A DNA stretch of 64,000 nt from Hyaloperonospora brassicae (Eukaryota > Oomycota > Peronosporomycetes > Peronosporales > Peronosporaceae), in assembly GCA_947650285.1 (NCBI GenBank), contig CANTFL010001489.1, forward strand, positions 186,001 to 250,000, in the 5' to 3' direction. The notes beneath the pieces are model-generated. The model did not search any database. It saw only the letters and a list, made by a program, of their open reading frames with translations, and was not told where the DNA came from. Below, in pieces: positions 1 to 10,303 of the stretch. Position 1 is the first letter of the stretch. Every line of letters begins with the position of its first letter. A program made the position numbers and the translations under genes.

Positions 1-1620
1 AGCCAGTCTACACGACTAGATGACGACGTGAAAGCTGTCACGATCGACGGCGAAGTTATGGATAGGTATGTACCGGATGAATCGACATACAATCACGAGG
101 GAGGTGAACTGTTCGCGGAAGATGTGGAACAACGCATGGCTGTGCTGACGAAGGTAACCATATCCACGACCGAGATGACAATCGACGGTGTTCAAGTTGG
201 CGATCCTGGAATACCCTTGACAGAGGGTCAGGAGGATTTGCGACGACTGATATGGAGGATTCGTCGCCTGTTGATCGAGAAAGCAAATGCATTACCCCCT
301 GCATCACGCGGGGACGTTTGTGATATTGATGTGAAAGAAACGAGGCCGATCGCTCAGCGTCTACCACCTGTTGCGCCAAAGTTTCGTGAGAAGTTAGCCG
401 ATCTGATAAAAGGCCTGTTGTCAGCCAAGATTATCCGAACCTTGACATCGCCGTGGGCATCACCAATAGTCGTGATTAGTAAGAAAAATGGAGAAGATAT
501 CCGACTGTGTATCGATTATCGACGGGTTAATCAGCTAACGCAGCTGATGGTATACCCTATGTCACTTATCAGTGAATTGTTGCAGGACATGGACAAAGCA
601 ATGTGATATTGTTCGCTGGACATGGCGAGTGGATTTTGGGTGGTAGAGATGACCAAACGAGCAATATCGATCTCTGCGTTCATAACGCCGTCAGATCTGT
701 TTGAATGGATGCGGATGCCTTTTGGATTAAAGAACGGCCCACAGATTTGTCAGCGTTTAATTGATTATGCTCTATATGGGTATATCAAGATCGGCGCAGA
801 TAAGGATGTGAATGCAACGGATCATCCTAAGTTAACTGATGAGTTTACTGAGAGAGAGCTGGAAATGGATCAAGCGCCGTCCGTGCTGGGCAGGCGATCT
901 TTTATTGACGATAAATTGATCCCGGCTACGTCATGGGTATCTTTGTACGACAAGGTTGAAAGATTATTGACAGCATGCGATCGATGGAATCTGTCGATCA
1001 GTCTGAACAAGCGTTTTTGGGTACGGCGTAAAGTGGATTACTTAGGTCATCAGGTATCATTGGCGGGGTCGGAGACCAATCCTAAATATCTAGGATCGCT
1101 GGTCAACATTCCTTTTCCCACAACTTTGCGATCCATGCAATCGTTCCTGGGTAGCTTAAACTATTACAGTCGTTTTATAGAAGATTTCGCAGTATATGCA
1201 TCTGTGTTGTACGAGTTAGGAGCGGTGGATATTTTAAATATGAGCCATATGGGAGATCATGATGCTATGGCGGGAAGTTGCGATAACACATTACAAGGAG
1301 GTGAGCATGATCCAAATGAGCGATCTAGGTGGGAAAGGGCCGCCATTTCATTAACTTTGCTGAAGGCCAAGATCGCTACAACCCCGACCCTCAAACATTT
1401 TGATCAAGATCGACTTCCAGTGATCGTGGTATATGCTAGTAAGTGGGCCGTATCGGCCTCTTTATTGCAAGAATATGACGGCGTATACTGGCCGGTGACA
1501 TTCACGAGTCGCACACTGAAGCCGAATGAAGTTAATTATGGTATGGTGGAGAAAGAAGTTTTAGCCCTACTTCGAATCTTGGAAGTTTGCTAAACCATGA
1601 TAGTATCCCGAGAGATCAGA
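1..1620 (+). pseudogene. pol fragment: reverse transcriptase and degenerate native RNase H (element 1)
   Basis: The frame opens at about base 28 and reads through RT fingers (SPWASPIVV, IDYRRVN), palm (MPFGLKNGPQ), a catalytic box read as FIDD where element 2 has YIDD, then YLGHQVS and FLGSLNYYSRFI, which lead into the Ty3-type RNase H. An in-frame TGA at 604-606 replaces the Trp codon kept in element 2, and a TAA at 1591-1593 replaces a Tyr codon, so the gene is broken. The native RNase H reads VVYASKW where the family normally has a DAS motif, so the first catalytic aspartate is missing; element 2 lacks it too. The domain assignment is secure and the loss of function is clear. Confidence 0.9.
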
Positions 1621-1717
1621 GTGCTCACTCGATATTCGACACTAGCTTGGCTAGTTCAACTTTCTGGCATCAATGGGAGACTGAGAAGATGGGCTGCGAT
1701 GCTATCGAATTGGAAAC

Positions 1718-2521
1718 TTGGAGGTCAAGAGATGTAACAAAGGGGAGGATGAAATACTAGGCGCTCTCGCAGCTAGTATGACTCCGCGAGATGAGGGGGA
1801 TGATGTGTTGATTGCATCCGCTCCACAGAAGAAACCTAAACAGTTGATAACTATGCTACCTCCCACGGTAGGTACGGATGAATGCCTGTTGGTGGTCAGT
1901 TTCGACGGGTCGGCACGGACTAAACGGAAGAGCGGGGCAATAAGGGCGTTCGTGTGGAAGATACCAGAATGGAACATCATCTCAGCCGCTGCGGAATACG
2001 CGGTAGATCTGACGGTGAATGCAGCAGAATATCGTGGCATGTTGTTGCTTCTCGATCTGCTGGACAACCAAACTAGGGGACGAGTCATTATATGTGGTGA
2101 CTCGAACCTAGTGATCAGGCGAATGCGGGGAGAGATGGATTGTAAAGCGCCTGGGCTACAGTTACTTTGTCATAAAGCAATGCAGAAACTTCGATCTTGG
2201 CCAAAACACGAGTTCTTATACATGAAGAGGGAGTGGAACCAAAGCGCAGATCGACTAGCCAGTGCAGCTCTGCAGCAAGAGGAATGTGTCATTGTGAACT
2301 TGGATCAAGAATTGCAAGATCTGATATCCATCAACAGGCTGCACGAGTTGTTCCTGCCGGAAAGGAAGGATCGCGTGGTGAAAATTATAGCAATCACACG
2401 ATCCGCACAGCAAAGGTGTCAACAACCCGAAGTTTTACAAGAAGAAATAGTGCAGCGGATGCGGATCGAGCGGATAAAACAAGCGCAAGAGGAAGAGAGC
2501 TGGATCGCCAACCTGAAGTAA
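1718..2521 (+). pseudogene. pol fragment: second, archaeal-type RNase H (element 1)
   Basis: After a frameshift near 1715 the pol frame continues with a second RNase H that is distinct from the native Ty3 one. It keeps all four acidic positions of an RNase HI fold: SFDGSAR (first Asp), NAAEYRG (Glu), IICGDSN (second Asp) and NQSADRLAS (last Asp). A second RNase H of this archaeal-like class has been reported in LTR elements of oomycetes and plants; the assignment here rests on those motifs. The frame ends at an in-frame TAA (2519-2521), after which the same frame continues into integrase. The motifs would be compatible with activity if the frame were intact. Confidence 0.85.
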
Positions 2522-2527
2522 TATCTT

Positions 2528-4090
2528 GTGGGTGATCTGACTCAATCAAACGCAGAGGATGCAAAATTTTGCGCTCGGATCGCTCCAGACTACGAAGTGG
2601 ACGAAAACGGATTGCTGTTCTTCAGCCCCCGATCCGCTAAGCAGTCGGATAATCTTATAGAGGTGGTCCGTCTGATTGTACAGGAATTGTTGCAGCAAGA
2701 TTTTATGCTCAATTACCACACCAGCTTGAAGGGTGGTCACCAGGGGATTTGGAGGAATTATCAGCGGATCAGATCCAATTTTCTTTGGAGAGGATTGTAT
2801 CGGAGTATACAGCGTTATGTTGGCGAATGCGTGGACTTTACAACCGAGAAGGGTCTAACCGCGATCCGCGGAAGATCCCCGGAAAACATACAGGCTACAT
2901 ACCCATTTCAGGTGATCGCGATGGATTACATCCCATCATTGCCGCGGTCATTTAAAGGAAACATAGAACTGCTGCTGTGGATAGATCTTTTCTCAGGATA
3001 TGTGATCGCGAGAGCAGGTTCGTCGGGGACCGCGCAAACGATCGCTGAAGGATGTGAAGAATGTGTGTTTCGAAGGTTTGGAGCCAGTGAAGTTGTACGT
3101 CACGAACGGGAGCCTGGATTTATGTTCGACTTTTTTCGAGCATTCAATTGGATCGCACGGCAAAAGCAACGTGCGACCATGGCGTACCGACGGCAAGCGA
3201 ACGGAACTGCGGATCGTTGGGTACAGACGCTGAATAGGTCGATTAAGATGTACGTCACGGACGTAGAACAGAAAGACTGGAATGAATATGCAGAAAGATT
3301 GACATTAGCTATGAATACGGCATAAGATACGATCCGTGGAGACACTCCGTTCTATTTGATCCATGGCTGGGATCTAAGATCGACATTTAAAGCAATATTA
3401 CCGTTGAGGAGCACTAAGACACGCGATGCTGACCCTAGAAGATGGCGATATAACGTCCAACGTCAATATCAGAGGGCAAGAGCAATGGTAAACGAACGTC
3501 TCAAGATCGCGATCCAAGATCGAGCGGATCGACACAATAACAATTATGAAGTGTGTGATATTAAGTGCGGATCGCAAGTTTGGCTCTACTTGGACCAAGC
3601 CAAAGAAGGCTATGCTCGGAAGTTAGCACATATGTGGCATGGACCGTTCCGAGTGGCGGAGATATGTGGGGAACATGCTGTTCGGGTGAAGATTTCAGGA
3701 ACTCCATACCGATTGTTCCCGATAGTGCACGTGTCCAAGTTTAAGCCAGTGTTACAGTTTTCTGATCGCCCAGGAAGTGTGCTAGCGACTAACTGTGAGG
3801 ATCGTGTGGATTTCTATGAGTCGTTGTTGCCGGAAAGTAGTTGGGAAAACGAGTTGGCTGCAAACGAATAAGTAGTGGAGAAAACCTTGAATGTACGATC
3901 AGGACGATAAACTCGTTATGGTAGAGTGCATCAATAGTTTTTGGTTGAATGGAAGCAACACGACGATCCGAACTGGATAGATGAAGCGGACCTGAACTGT
4001 GGCGCGTTGTTGCAAGATTTCGAGCGCAATCGTGCGAGTCAAAACCAGTATGAAGTTATGCGGTCATATGAGGAGAAAACCGAAGATTGA
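2528..4090 (+). pseudogene. pol fragment: integrase and chromodomain (element 1)
   Basis: This is in the same frame as the second RNase H, separated from it by a stop. It has the histidine-rich N-terminal zinc region (NYHTSLKGGHQG), the catalytic core beginning MDYIPSLPRSFKG, and a C-terminal part (HMWHGPFRV, PIVHVSKFKPVL). The chromodomain (VEWKQHDDPNWIDEADLN) lies at about 3950-4030. In-frame stops occur at 3323-3325 and 3869-3871 and twice more before the chromodomain. Two catalytic acids are exchanged relative to element 2: RHEREPGF in place of RHDREPGF, and TADRW where the usual motif ends VER. The enzyme would therefore be doubtful even without the stops. The chromodomain suggests targeting to modified histones, as in chromoviruses. 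Confidence 0.88.
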
Positions 4091-4344
4091 CGGGTAATCA
4101 AAGCGATGAGCGGTTGGCGCATGTAAAAGGTGTACGTGAAATGGTGGAATGGCAATTGTACAAGGAGGTTGTATGAGATGATGGATCGGGGCTATATGTA
4201 AAACGAGTGGCGATAGCGGATCGAGGGGATCCGATCGCGGTTGAAAATCCGAAGAAAAGAAGTTGATCCCAAAATGAAGAACAATATGAAGGATCAAGAG
4301 AGATTATATTGAATTATGGAACCATCTAGATCGAATACTAGCGA
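4091..4344. other. untranslated stretch after the chromodomain
   Basis: This short region sits between the end of the pol frame and the antisense coding region. It is GATC-rich like the rest of the element and shows no convincing reading frame. Confidence 0.5.
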
Positions 4345-6921
4345 TTAAGCAAGAAAGAACTTACCCGGCAATCGTGCGATCGACGATCCGGGGTGGTCGG
4401 CGATAGAAGATCGATACTGGGAACGCCATGGTTCAGCGGTATCTAGCAACGGGAGAGCAGAGATCAAATTGGGGATGCCCTTCTGTTTGCATCCCAGTCC
4501 TGGATACCAAGGGTAAACCTCTTTGAAAGAAGGGAAGTGCAGAAAGAAGGGATCCAACAGGATGTCCAGATCACATTGACCTGCGATCATACCTTGCAAG
4601 ATGAATCGGAGGATCTCCTTCCACCGAGGTCCAGCTCGCAACCGACGCTGCTTCCGTAGTTTCCAGAACTGGTCCAGCTCAAGATCGCTGGCCCGCTGTT
4701 CACTGGAAGGAAGATCGCGTGCGTCGACTCCCACAAAGACTGTCGGTTGCGATCCTCGAACTCCAAGTATAGAGAGGCGATCTGGTCGAACCAGATGGTT
4801 CGAGGGAAGGAGATGAGCGCGATCCGACGTTTGGCTGTCTCCCAAGGCTCTTGATCATATAAGGCCGCGATCTGGGCCTGGCACACCAGCCGAGGTACCC
4901 ACTCAGACGTGGGAGGAGGACACCTGGACACCATTACCGTTAGGAAGACATATCCTTTGGGACGGGATAAGGGCGGGACAGGAAGTCAGTGTCCATCTCC
5001 GCGACGCTCTTCCAACTAACCATGCGTGCCGACCATGGAGAACCCTGAGTGAAGGATCGCGGTAAGCGATCTTGATATCCAGGGATTCACTGATCGCGAG
5101 AGACCTTGGTGGGGGGGGGGCAAGTTAGCGTACTCCGCCAGAGATAACATCGGATTGACGCGATCACGAGGCTAATCGGAAAGGCTAATGGCACCATCCG
5201 AGTCACTGGACGCTTCTCCGAAAAGGTCAACGCGAGATACCTTGGTCACGGCAGGAATAATGGGATCAACCGGAGGTGAAGGATCGCGCAAAAGGCCCGG
5301 CGTGTCTATGACGATCAGATCCGGAGAAGGCCCAACCAAAAGTTGTGCTGCCGGATTGGACGCTCGACGCCTACTGGAAGATCGCAAACCGGATAAAGCC
5401 GCCAAAGTCTCATCCTCATTTGCCGAAGTATCCTTCCTCTCAGACGAGGTTAAGCTCGGACCACGGCGCCTCTGATTGCCCAGTTTCGGGGTAGCTGCAG
5501 TCTTCGCTGGATCATGACGACTCTTGGTAACGCGACGACCCTTAGGATCGCGGGTTCCCTTGGGAGCGTACGAAGTCTTGGGATCGCAAACTGGGGACGG
5601 CTTGGATTTGGATGCAGCGGATCGAGCCACTTTCTTGAGAGGCGGCAAAGTTGACGAGGGTAAGGGATCACGAGATTGCTTGCGACTCGATCCTGAAACG
5701 TTCGACATCGGTTGAGGAGTCGCGAGAACGGGCGTGTGGGTAGACAATCCCACCTTTGTAGGTGTGGCTGAAGTATCCCCAGACACCAGCGACGCCCTGC
5801 GATCCCGACGGGTCGTGTAATATTGTATTGCGCGATCACGTTCGGAAGCCACGTCCGCGATCTGAACTCGCATCTGGTCCAACGTAACGTCACGACCCGA
5901 TACGATGCGACGCAATTGATCGCACTCAGCGGATCGGGCGGACAGAGAATCCTGCGCCTCGCCCAATTCGGCCCGAAGACCCGATAACTTCTTCAGCGCG
6001 CAACACAGCTTTTCTTGGAGTTAGGGGCCGGTTTTCTTGTACTTCATCTTCTTGCGGTTTCCCTTGTCCAGGCTGTGGGACAACTTGTCGCATTCAGCCA
6101 CCAACCGTTCTCCCGCCTCGTCCATCTGCTTGCGTATTCCGGCGATCTCACGATCGGCTTTCTCCTGTGCGGCATGACGCGCTCTCACAGTCCGGATATT
6201 TGGGACTTTAGGTAATCGATCACGGCGGTCTGGTAGACCCGGTCGGCCAACGCCTCCCGATCAACCTCGGACTGCTTGACCTCGTCGTCGTAGCGAACGC
6301 GCAAGCAGTTGTACTTCGACTAGACGAACTGGACGAAAGGGGACGCGGAGGTGCGGAGCTCCTGAAGATCCTCGCTCAGCTGGCGATTCTGGATCATCTG
6401 CCGTCCAAAGCAGCCTCCATACTCTGGTGCCGATCCAGTACAGTCTGTTGGAGGTTCAGGCGAACGTAAAGCGAATCAATCGCCGCGTTTAACGTGGCCT
6501 GATCGACCGGACACGAGGCCTCGATCCGAGTACTGGGGAGCAAGATGGAATCACTCGAATCCGGAGTTTGAATATGTTGGCCGGCGGAGGTCCTGTACGG
6601 AGTGGGAATCGAAGAGGATCGTGGCAGAGGGATCGCGATAGAAGAACAACCAGATCCTTCCCCTTTCTGGGCCGACGTCACCACAGCCGAGCGATCACAC
6701 TCGTTCACTGACACGTTGGAGGTGTCTGAGATCGCTGGACTGGTAGGCGTCGAAATTCCGACATCTGGAGTTGGGATCGCAGGGGGCGATCCGAGGGGCC
6801 CCGATCCGGAAGCCGGAGGAGATAATTGAGCCGGATGGGCAGGATCGAACATTCTGTCGGAAGATGCAAAAGTGCGTGGAAAAGAAGTGAATCCCACAAG
6901 GTTGAACAGCCATATCAACAC
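4345..6921 (-). pseudogene. decayed antisense coding region between pol and 3' LTR
   Basis: On the strand opposite to pol, a coding region begins next to the 3' LTR and runs leftwards for 2.6 kb. Open blocks are 6921-6394 (175 codons, Ser/Pro-rich, ending in a likely helix), 5966-5172 (264 codons) and 4934-4345. Between 6394 and 5966 the reading can be followed through about three frameshifts and two stops as a heptad-rich, coiled-coil-like stretch (for example REIAGIRKQMDEAGERL). The 5966-5172 block is Lys/Arg/Ser-rich, low in complexity and probably disordered. The 4934-4345 part is more globular, with a WYPG motif. I do not recognise the protein. Element 2 lacks this region: only about 490 bases separate its chromodomain from its LTR. 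It may be an antisense accessory ORF of the element or captured host sequence. Confidence 0.6.
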
Positions 6922-6951
6922 CGTATGTTGACTGACAATGCAGGGGACGGT

Positions 6952-8066
6952 TGTGGCAAAGCGGTCACAAAGAAATCTCCTTGGGACTGGGATCGGCGAT
7001 CCAAAGGGTCACACGTTCCAGTTAAGCCAAGAATGCTATGATTGGTGGATACAAGCTGGAATGGGTGGCTGGCAATAGCGTACCCAAACCCCAAGTGGAC
7101 AGGATCGCCCAGCCTGGAATGAGGCTATGGGATAGTCACACCCGTTTTGATTACGCAATCCGTCGTGAGAAATGGCAATACAAGACCCTCGATCTCATTG
7201 GAAGACCGCGATCCTAACCCAGGATCGCATGCCCGACCTCCAGCTGCGATCCGCTAACGGGATCACGATCCGCTAAGTGGGATCGCGATCCGCTAAGTGG
7301 GATCACGATCCGCTAAGTGGGATCACGATCCGCTAAGTGGGATCAAGATCCGCTAAGTGGGTCCGATCCGCTAGTAGGATCACGAGGATATCTTGGGTGG
7401 GCCACAAGAAGATACAACGGTGGATATACTGGGTGTGGACCACATAAATGCGAGGGGACGATCTTCCTGGAAAGGCGACGCGTGTCATCTGGTTAATATA
7501 TACGGATAGGCATAGGGGTAGGGTTTAGGTCGGTTGGTTAACATTAAACAGAGCTCAATTTACTTCACAAGGCATACGTTATCTCTTCCGGGTAGGATCT
7601 TTGGCCCCTCGTCGAATAAAGAGTCGCGCTACACGTCTACGCGAGTGTCACACCTGGATTGTTTTGGCCAGGTGTGTTCAAGAACTCTCAAGCAACATCA
7701 ACTACGATCGGACGCAACAAGACACGTAAAGTCAATGCGAAAGATTCGCGAGAAGGCACGCGGATCAAGCTACCACATAGTGGAAAAGGCGATCTCGTTG
7801 AGATCAGGGTAACTTATATCATTACCCACGAGTACCCCGTGATCGCGTGAAGATTTCCGCACAATCACAACCCCATCTCCAACACGGTCCAGTTTTCCTT
7901 CGACACGAGTCCACCTGGAAGAGTACAACCCGCCCTACCGACGGGTACACAAGGTGAGGAAGGCAACACACACGGAATCGGAGTACCCCCTCCGTTAGTC
8001 GGTCGTCCGGGCGCCAGTGGAGAGTTGGGATCATCTCATAAATTGAGCGATCGCCACTCCACTACA
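6952..8066 (+). repeat. 3' LTR of element 1
   Basis: It starts TGTGGCAAAGCGG directly after the purine tract and ends CCACTCCACTACA (TG...CA). Its start and end align with the LTRs of element 2 (21118-22370 and 31003-32251), as does a block near the 3' end (GTACAACCCGCC...CAAGGTGAGGAAGGC). It has its own internal 20-bp tandem repeat and is about 135 bp shorter than the element 2 LTRs, so it belongs to a separate sublineage. Confidence 0.9.
7248..7373. repeat. 20-bp tandem repeat inside the LTR
   Basis: There are about six head-to-tail copies of GATCCGCTAAGTGGGATCAC, with single-base variants and a shortened last unit. Each unit carries two GATC sites. There are no spacers, so this is not a CRISPR-type array. 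Confidence 0.9.
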
Positions 8067-8931
8067 AGAAGGAACGACGTTAAGCCAAAGAGAGAAAGTG
8101 AGTCGTGCTGTAATCTAGTACAAGAAATTTCGCGAAAACCCGGAAACGTATGTTTCTACTTCGGCAGCAGACTGGTAGAAGCACTGGAACTACTTGCTTA
8201 GCTGACTAAGTTATTTAAAGTCACTATACAAGCTCTGAAGATGAAACGTGAATGTTTTCTTTGGAATTACGACATTGGCAAGAAACCCGTCGAAATAGCG
8301 CCGTTAAACCTGCGAAACGATTAAGGCGAAGCAAGTGCTTTATTATTAAATTGAATAATTGCTCGCAGCCACGCTGAGGCATTCGGCATGCAAGTTGACT
8401 GTCGAAACGATCTTGCTGGACAGAAGCATATCAAGGTCTAGTAAGCTGCCAATCCACGTCTCAGCGTCACTCTTCGCTACTGCCCCTCCGTTTTCGTCCG
8501 GATTGTCACCTCGCTTGACTATAGTAGCCCGCTAGACGATGACACAGGAGGTGCATAGAAACGAATACGCTCTGCGTGATGGCCAAGCGCTTAATGTTAT
8601 TTAGTACCTGTTCGAATCAGGCTTCACCTGTATTGACCTACAACTACATTCAAGTTCGAACTTTCTCTCCTTCATCCGCTCCATGTTTTACCGGACCGCC
8701 CTTTGCCTGCGCTTTACGCTTCTTGGTTCAGATCCTCGTTAATTTCTGCTTCCATCGAATTATTAACCCTACTCATTTGTTTGCGGCTGGAACAGAGGGA
8801 AGCACAGCATCGTAAGATAACAAGGGAACATCTTCACCGATCGACGTACCAACGTCATAGCCTCGTGGTTTTAGTTGATACCTATCGATAGCATATAAGT
8901 AGGTGTAGTCACTGCACCTCCTGTAATGGGG
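8067..8931. other. intergenic, no recognised feature
   Basis: I see no protein-like frame, no RNA gene and no clear repeat here. Short open frames on both strands lack any family signature. Confidence 0.5.
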
Positions 8932-9363
8932 CTCGCCCTTGTGTAGTTTAAGCGCAAGGTTTCGTGCAACCGACGTCACGTACACGTGACGTGAGGAAGC
9001 GCAACCAAAGCAAACAGATCCCGAAAGCTCTGTATGAGGAAAAAATAGACATGTTATTTAATATAGTTAAGTTTCTTCTTAATCATCTTTCGTCTTTATC
9101 TAACTATAGTAAACTACAATCTCCTATGTGGGCCTCTTGCTCACCACCCATTGCGCGCGTCCAGCAGCGATTGGTGGTTAAAATGGTTGATGTTCCGTGT
9201 ACAACAACCATAAAATGGAGAATCCACGAATATTACCCTTGGGGGTAATTTCCGACAACATCGCTCTTCTCGAGTGATGTTAATTGAACATTTTTAAAAA
9301 TAGATAATGTCCAAACAATGAAATGAAAGTATAAATTTTTATGTAACGGGCTACCCCGTTACA
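8932..9363 (+). repeat. solo LTR, family A, with 5-bp target duplication
   Basis: It runs from TGTAATGGGGCTCGCCC to GGGCTACCCCGTTACA and is flanked on both sides by CCTCC (8927-8931 and 9364-9368), a perfect 5-bp target duplication. The interior (CACGTACACGTGACGTGAGG, then CTCACCACCCATTGCGCGCG) matches the copy at 19020-19481. There is no internal element, so this is a solo LTR left by LTR-LTR recombination. Confidence 0.9.
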
Positions 9364-9368
9364 CCTCC

Positions 9369-9901
9369 GGTATCCACGTGGTACAAACTCCAGTCATACG
9401 GCACTCTCCTTGTTCCGCCATCGTGCTTCGGCAGACCAACGCAAGTAAAATGCATTAATACGCTTGTCACGGAGATCCCACATCGAGAAAAAGATGTTAT
9501 AGTGACCAATGGCCCCGACAGGCTCAGCGGCCGTATCTTTGTTGTAGCATTAGCGTGAGTTGAAGTTGTATCCGCATCTCTACCTGTAGACCATCGACTG
9601 TGTCGTGTTCAAATACGGTACGAATTCGCTCCTCAAGTAGCCAAAAAGTGAAGAGACTGCGACGAAGTCAGTCTACGGCTCCCGTTTCTACGAAGGTGTC
9701 GCTTATTCTATACGTTGAAAGCCAAATGCAAAGCAGCAATAGCGTACGTCTAGAGGCTCCTCCGTCTTTTGAAGTTGGACTGGATGTAGCTGGCATCTTG
9801 TTGATCCTATGCCTCGTTAAAGTATTACGGAAACAAGGATTCGCAGTTACTTAAAATGAAGTTAGGAGCGACGGAAGACGCAGCGCCGGAAAACCTGCGC
9901 C
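9369..9901. other. intergenic between two oppositely oriented solo LTRs
   Basis: No gene or repeat is recognised. A short frame at 9600-9854 has no supporting features. Confidence 0.5.
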
Positions 9902-9906
9902 CGAGA

Positions 9907-10298
9907 TGTAACGGGGCAGCCCGTTACATGGAAGTGTCACTTTACAAGAAAGTGACAACAAAGAATATTAGATGAATATTCTTTGAACTATATTACCGAT
10001 AATGGTGATATTGGTGAAGCGACAAAAGGGTCTGCTCATTGGTTGATATCGTGATGATATCAACCCACCAATCGCCGCAGGACGCGCGCAATGAGTGGTG
10101 ACGAGACGTCACCATACACTCAGTTATAATAACATAATTAAGTCACATTAAACAGAGAGACAGTGGTTAAAGACTTAATTACATAAATATAACAGTTTTA
10201 CTTTTCCCTTATCTACGCTTCCTCGTTTACCTCGTGTACGTCTGTCGGGGCACCCGAAACCCTTGCGTTAAGTTCACGCAAGGGTGTGCCCCGATACA
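9907..10298 (-). repeat. solo LTR, family A, inverted, with 5-bp target duplication
   Basis: On the plus strand it runs TGTAACGGGGCAGCCCGTTACA ... GTGCCCCGATACA and is flanked by CGAGA on both sides (9902-9906 and 10299-10303). Read on the minus strand it shares the TCACCACTCATTGCGCGCG block with the copy at 8932, so it is the same family in the opposite direction. The first 22 bases (listed here from the plus strand) form a near-perfect palindrome. Confidence 0.88.
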
Positions 10299-10303
10299 CG
10301 AGA

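Larger units (their letters stand above)
1..8066 (+). mobile_element. Ty3/Gypsy LTR retrotransposon, 3' part (element 1)
   Basis: The left window edge cuts this element, so its 5' LTR and gag are not visible. In order it shows the end of the protease-RT linker, reverse transcriptase, a degenerate RNase H, a second archaeal-type RNase H, integrase, a chromodomain, a 2.6-kb decayed coding region on the opposite strand, a purine tract (GCAGGGGACGG, 6940-6950) and a 3' LTR. The pol order RT-RNH-INT is that of Ty3/Gypsy elements. Several in-frame stops and at least one frameshift show that it cannot make an intact polyprotein. Element 2 at 21118-32251 is a relative, which makes the reading frame easy to follow through the breaks. 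Confidence 0.93.

Noticed and set aside
7248..7373. Regular short repeats as a CRISPR-like array
   Set aside because: The units are head to tail without spacers and lie inside an LTR of a eukaryotic element.
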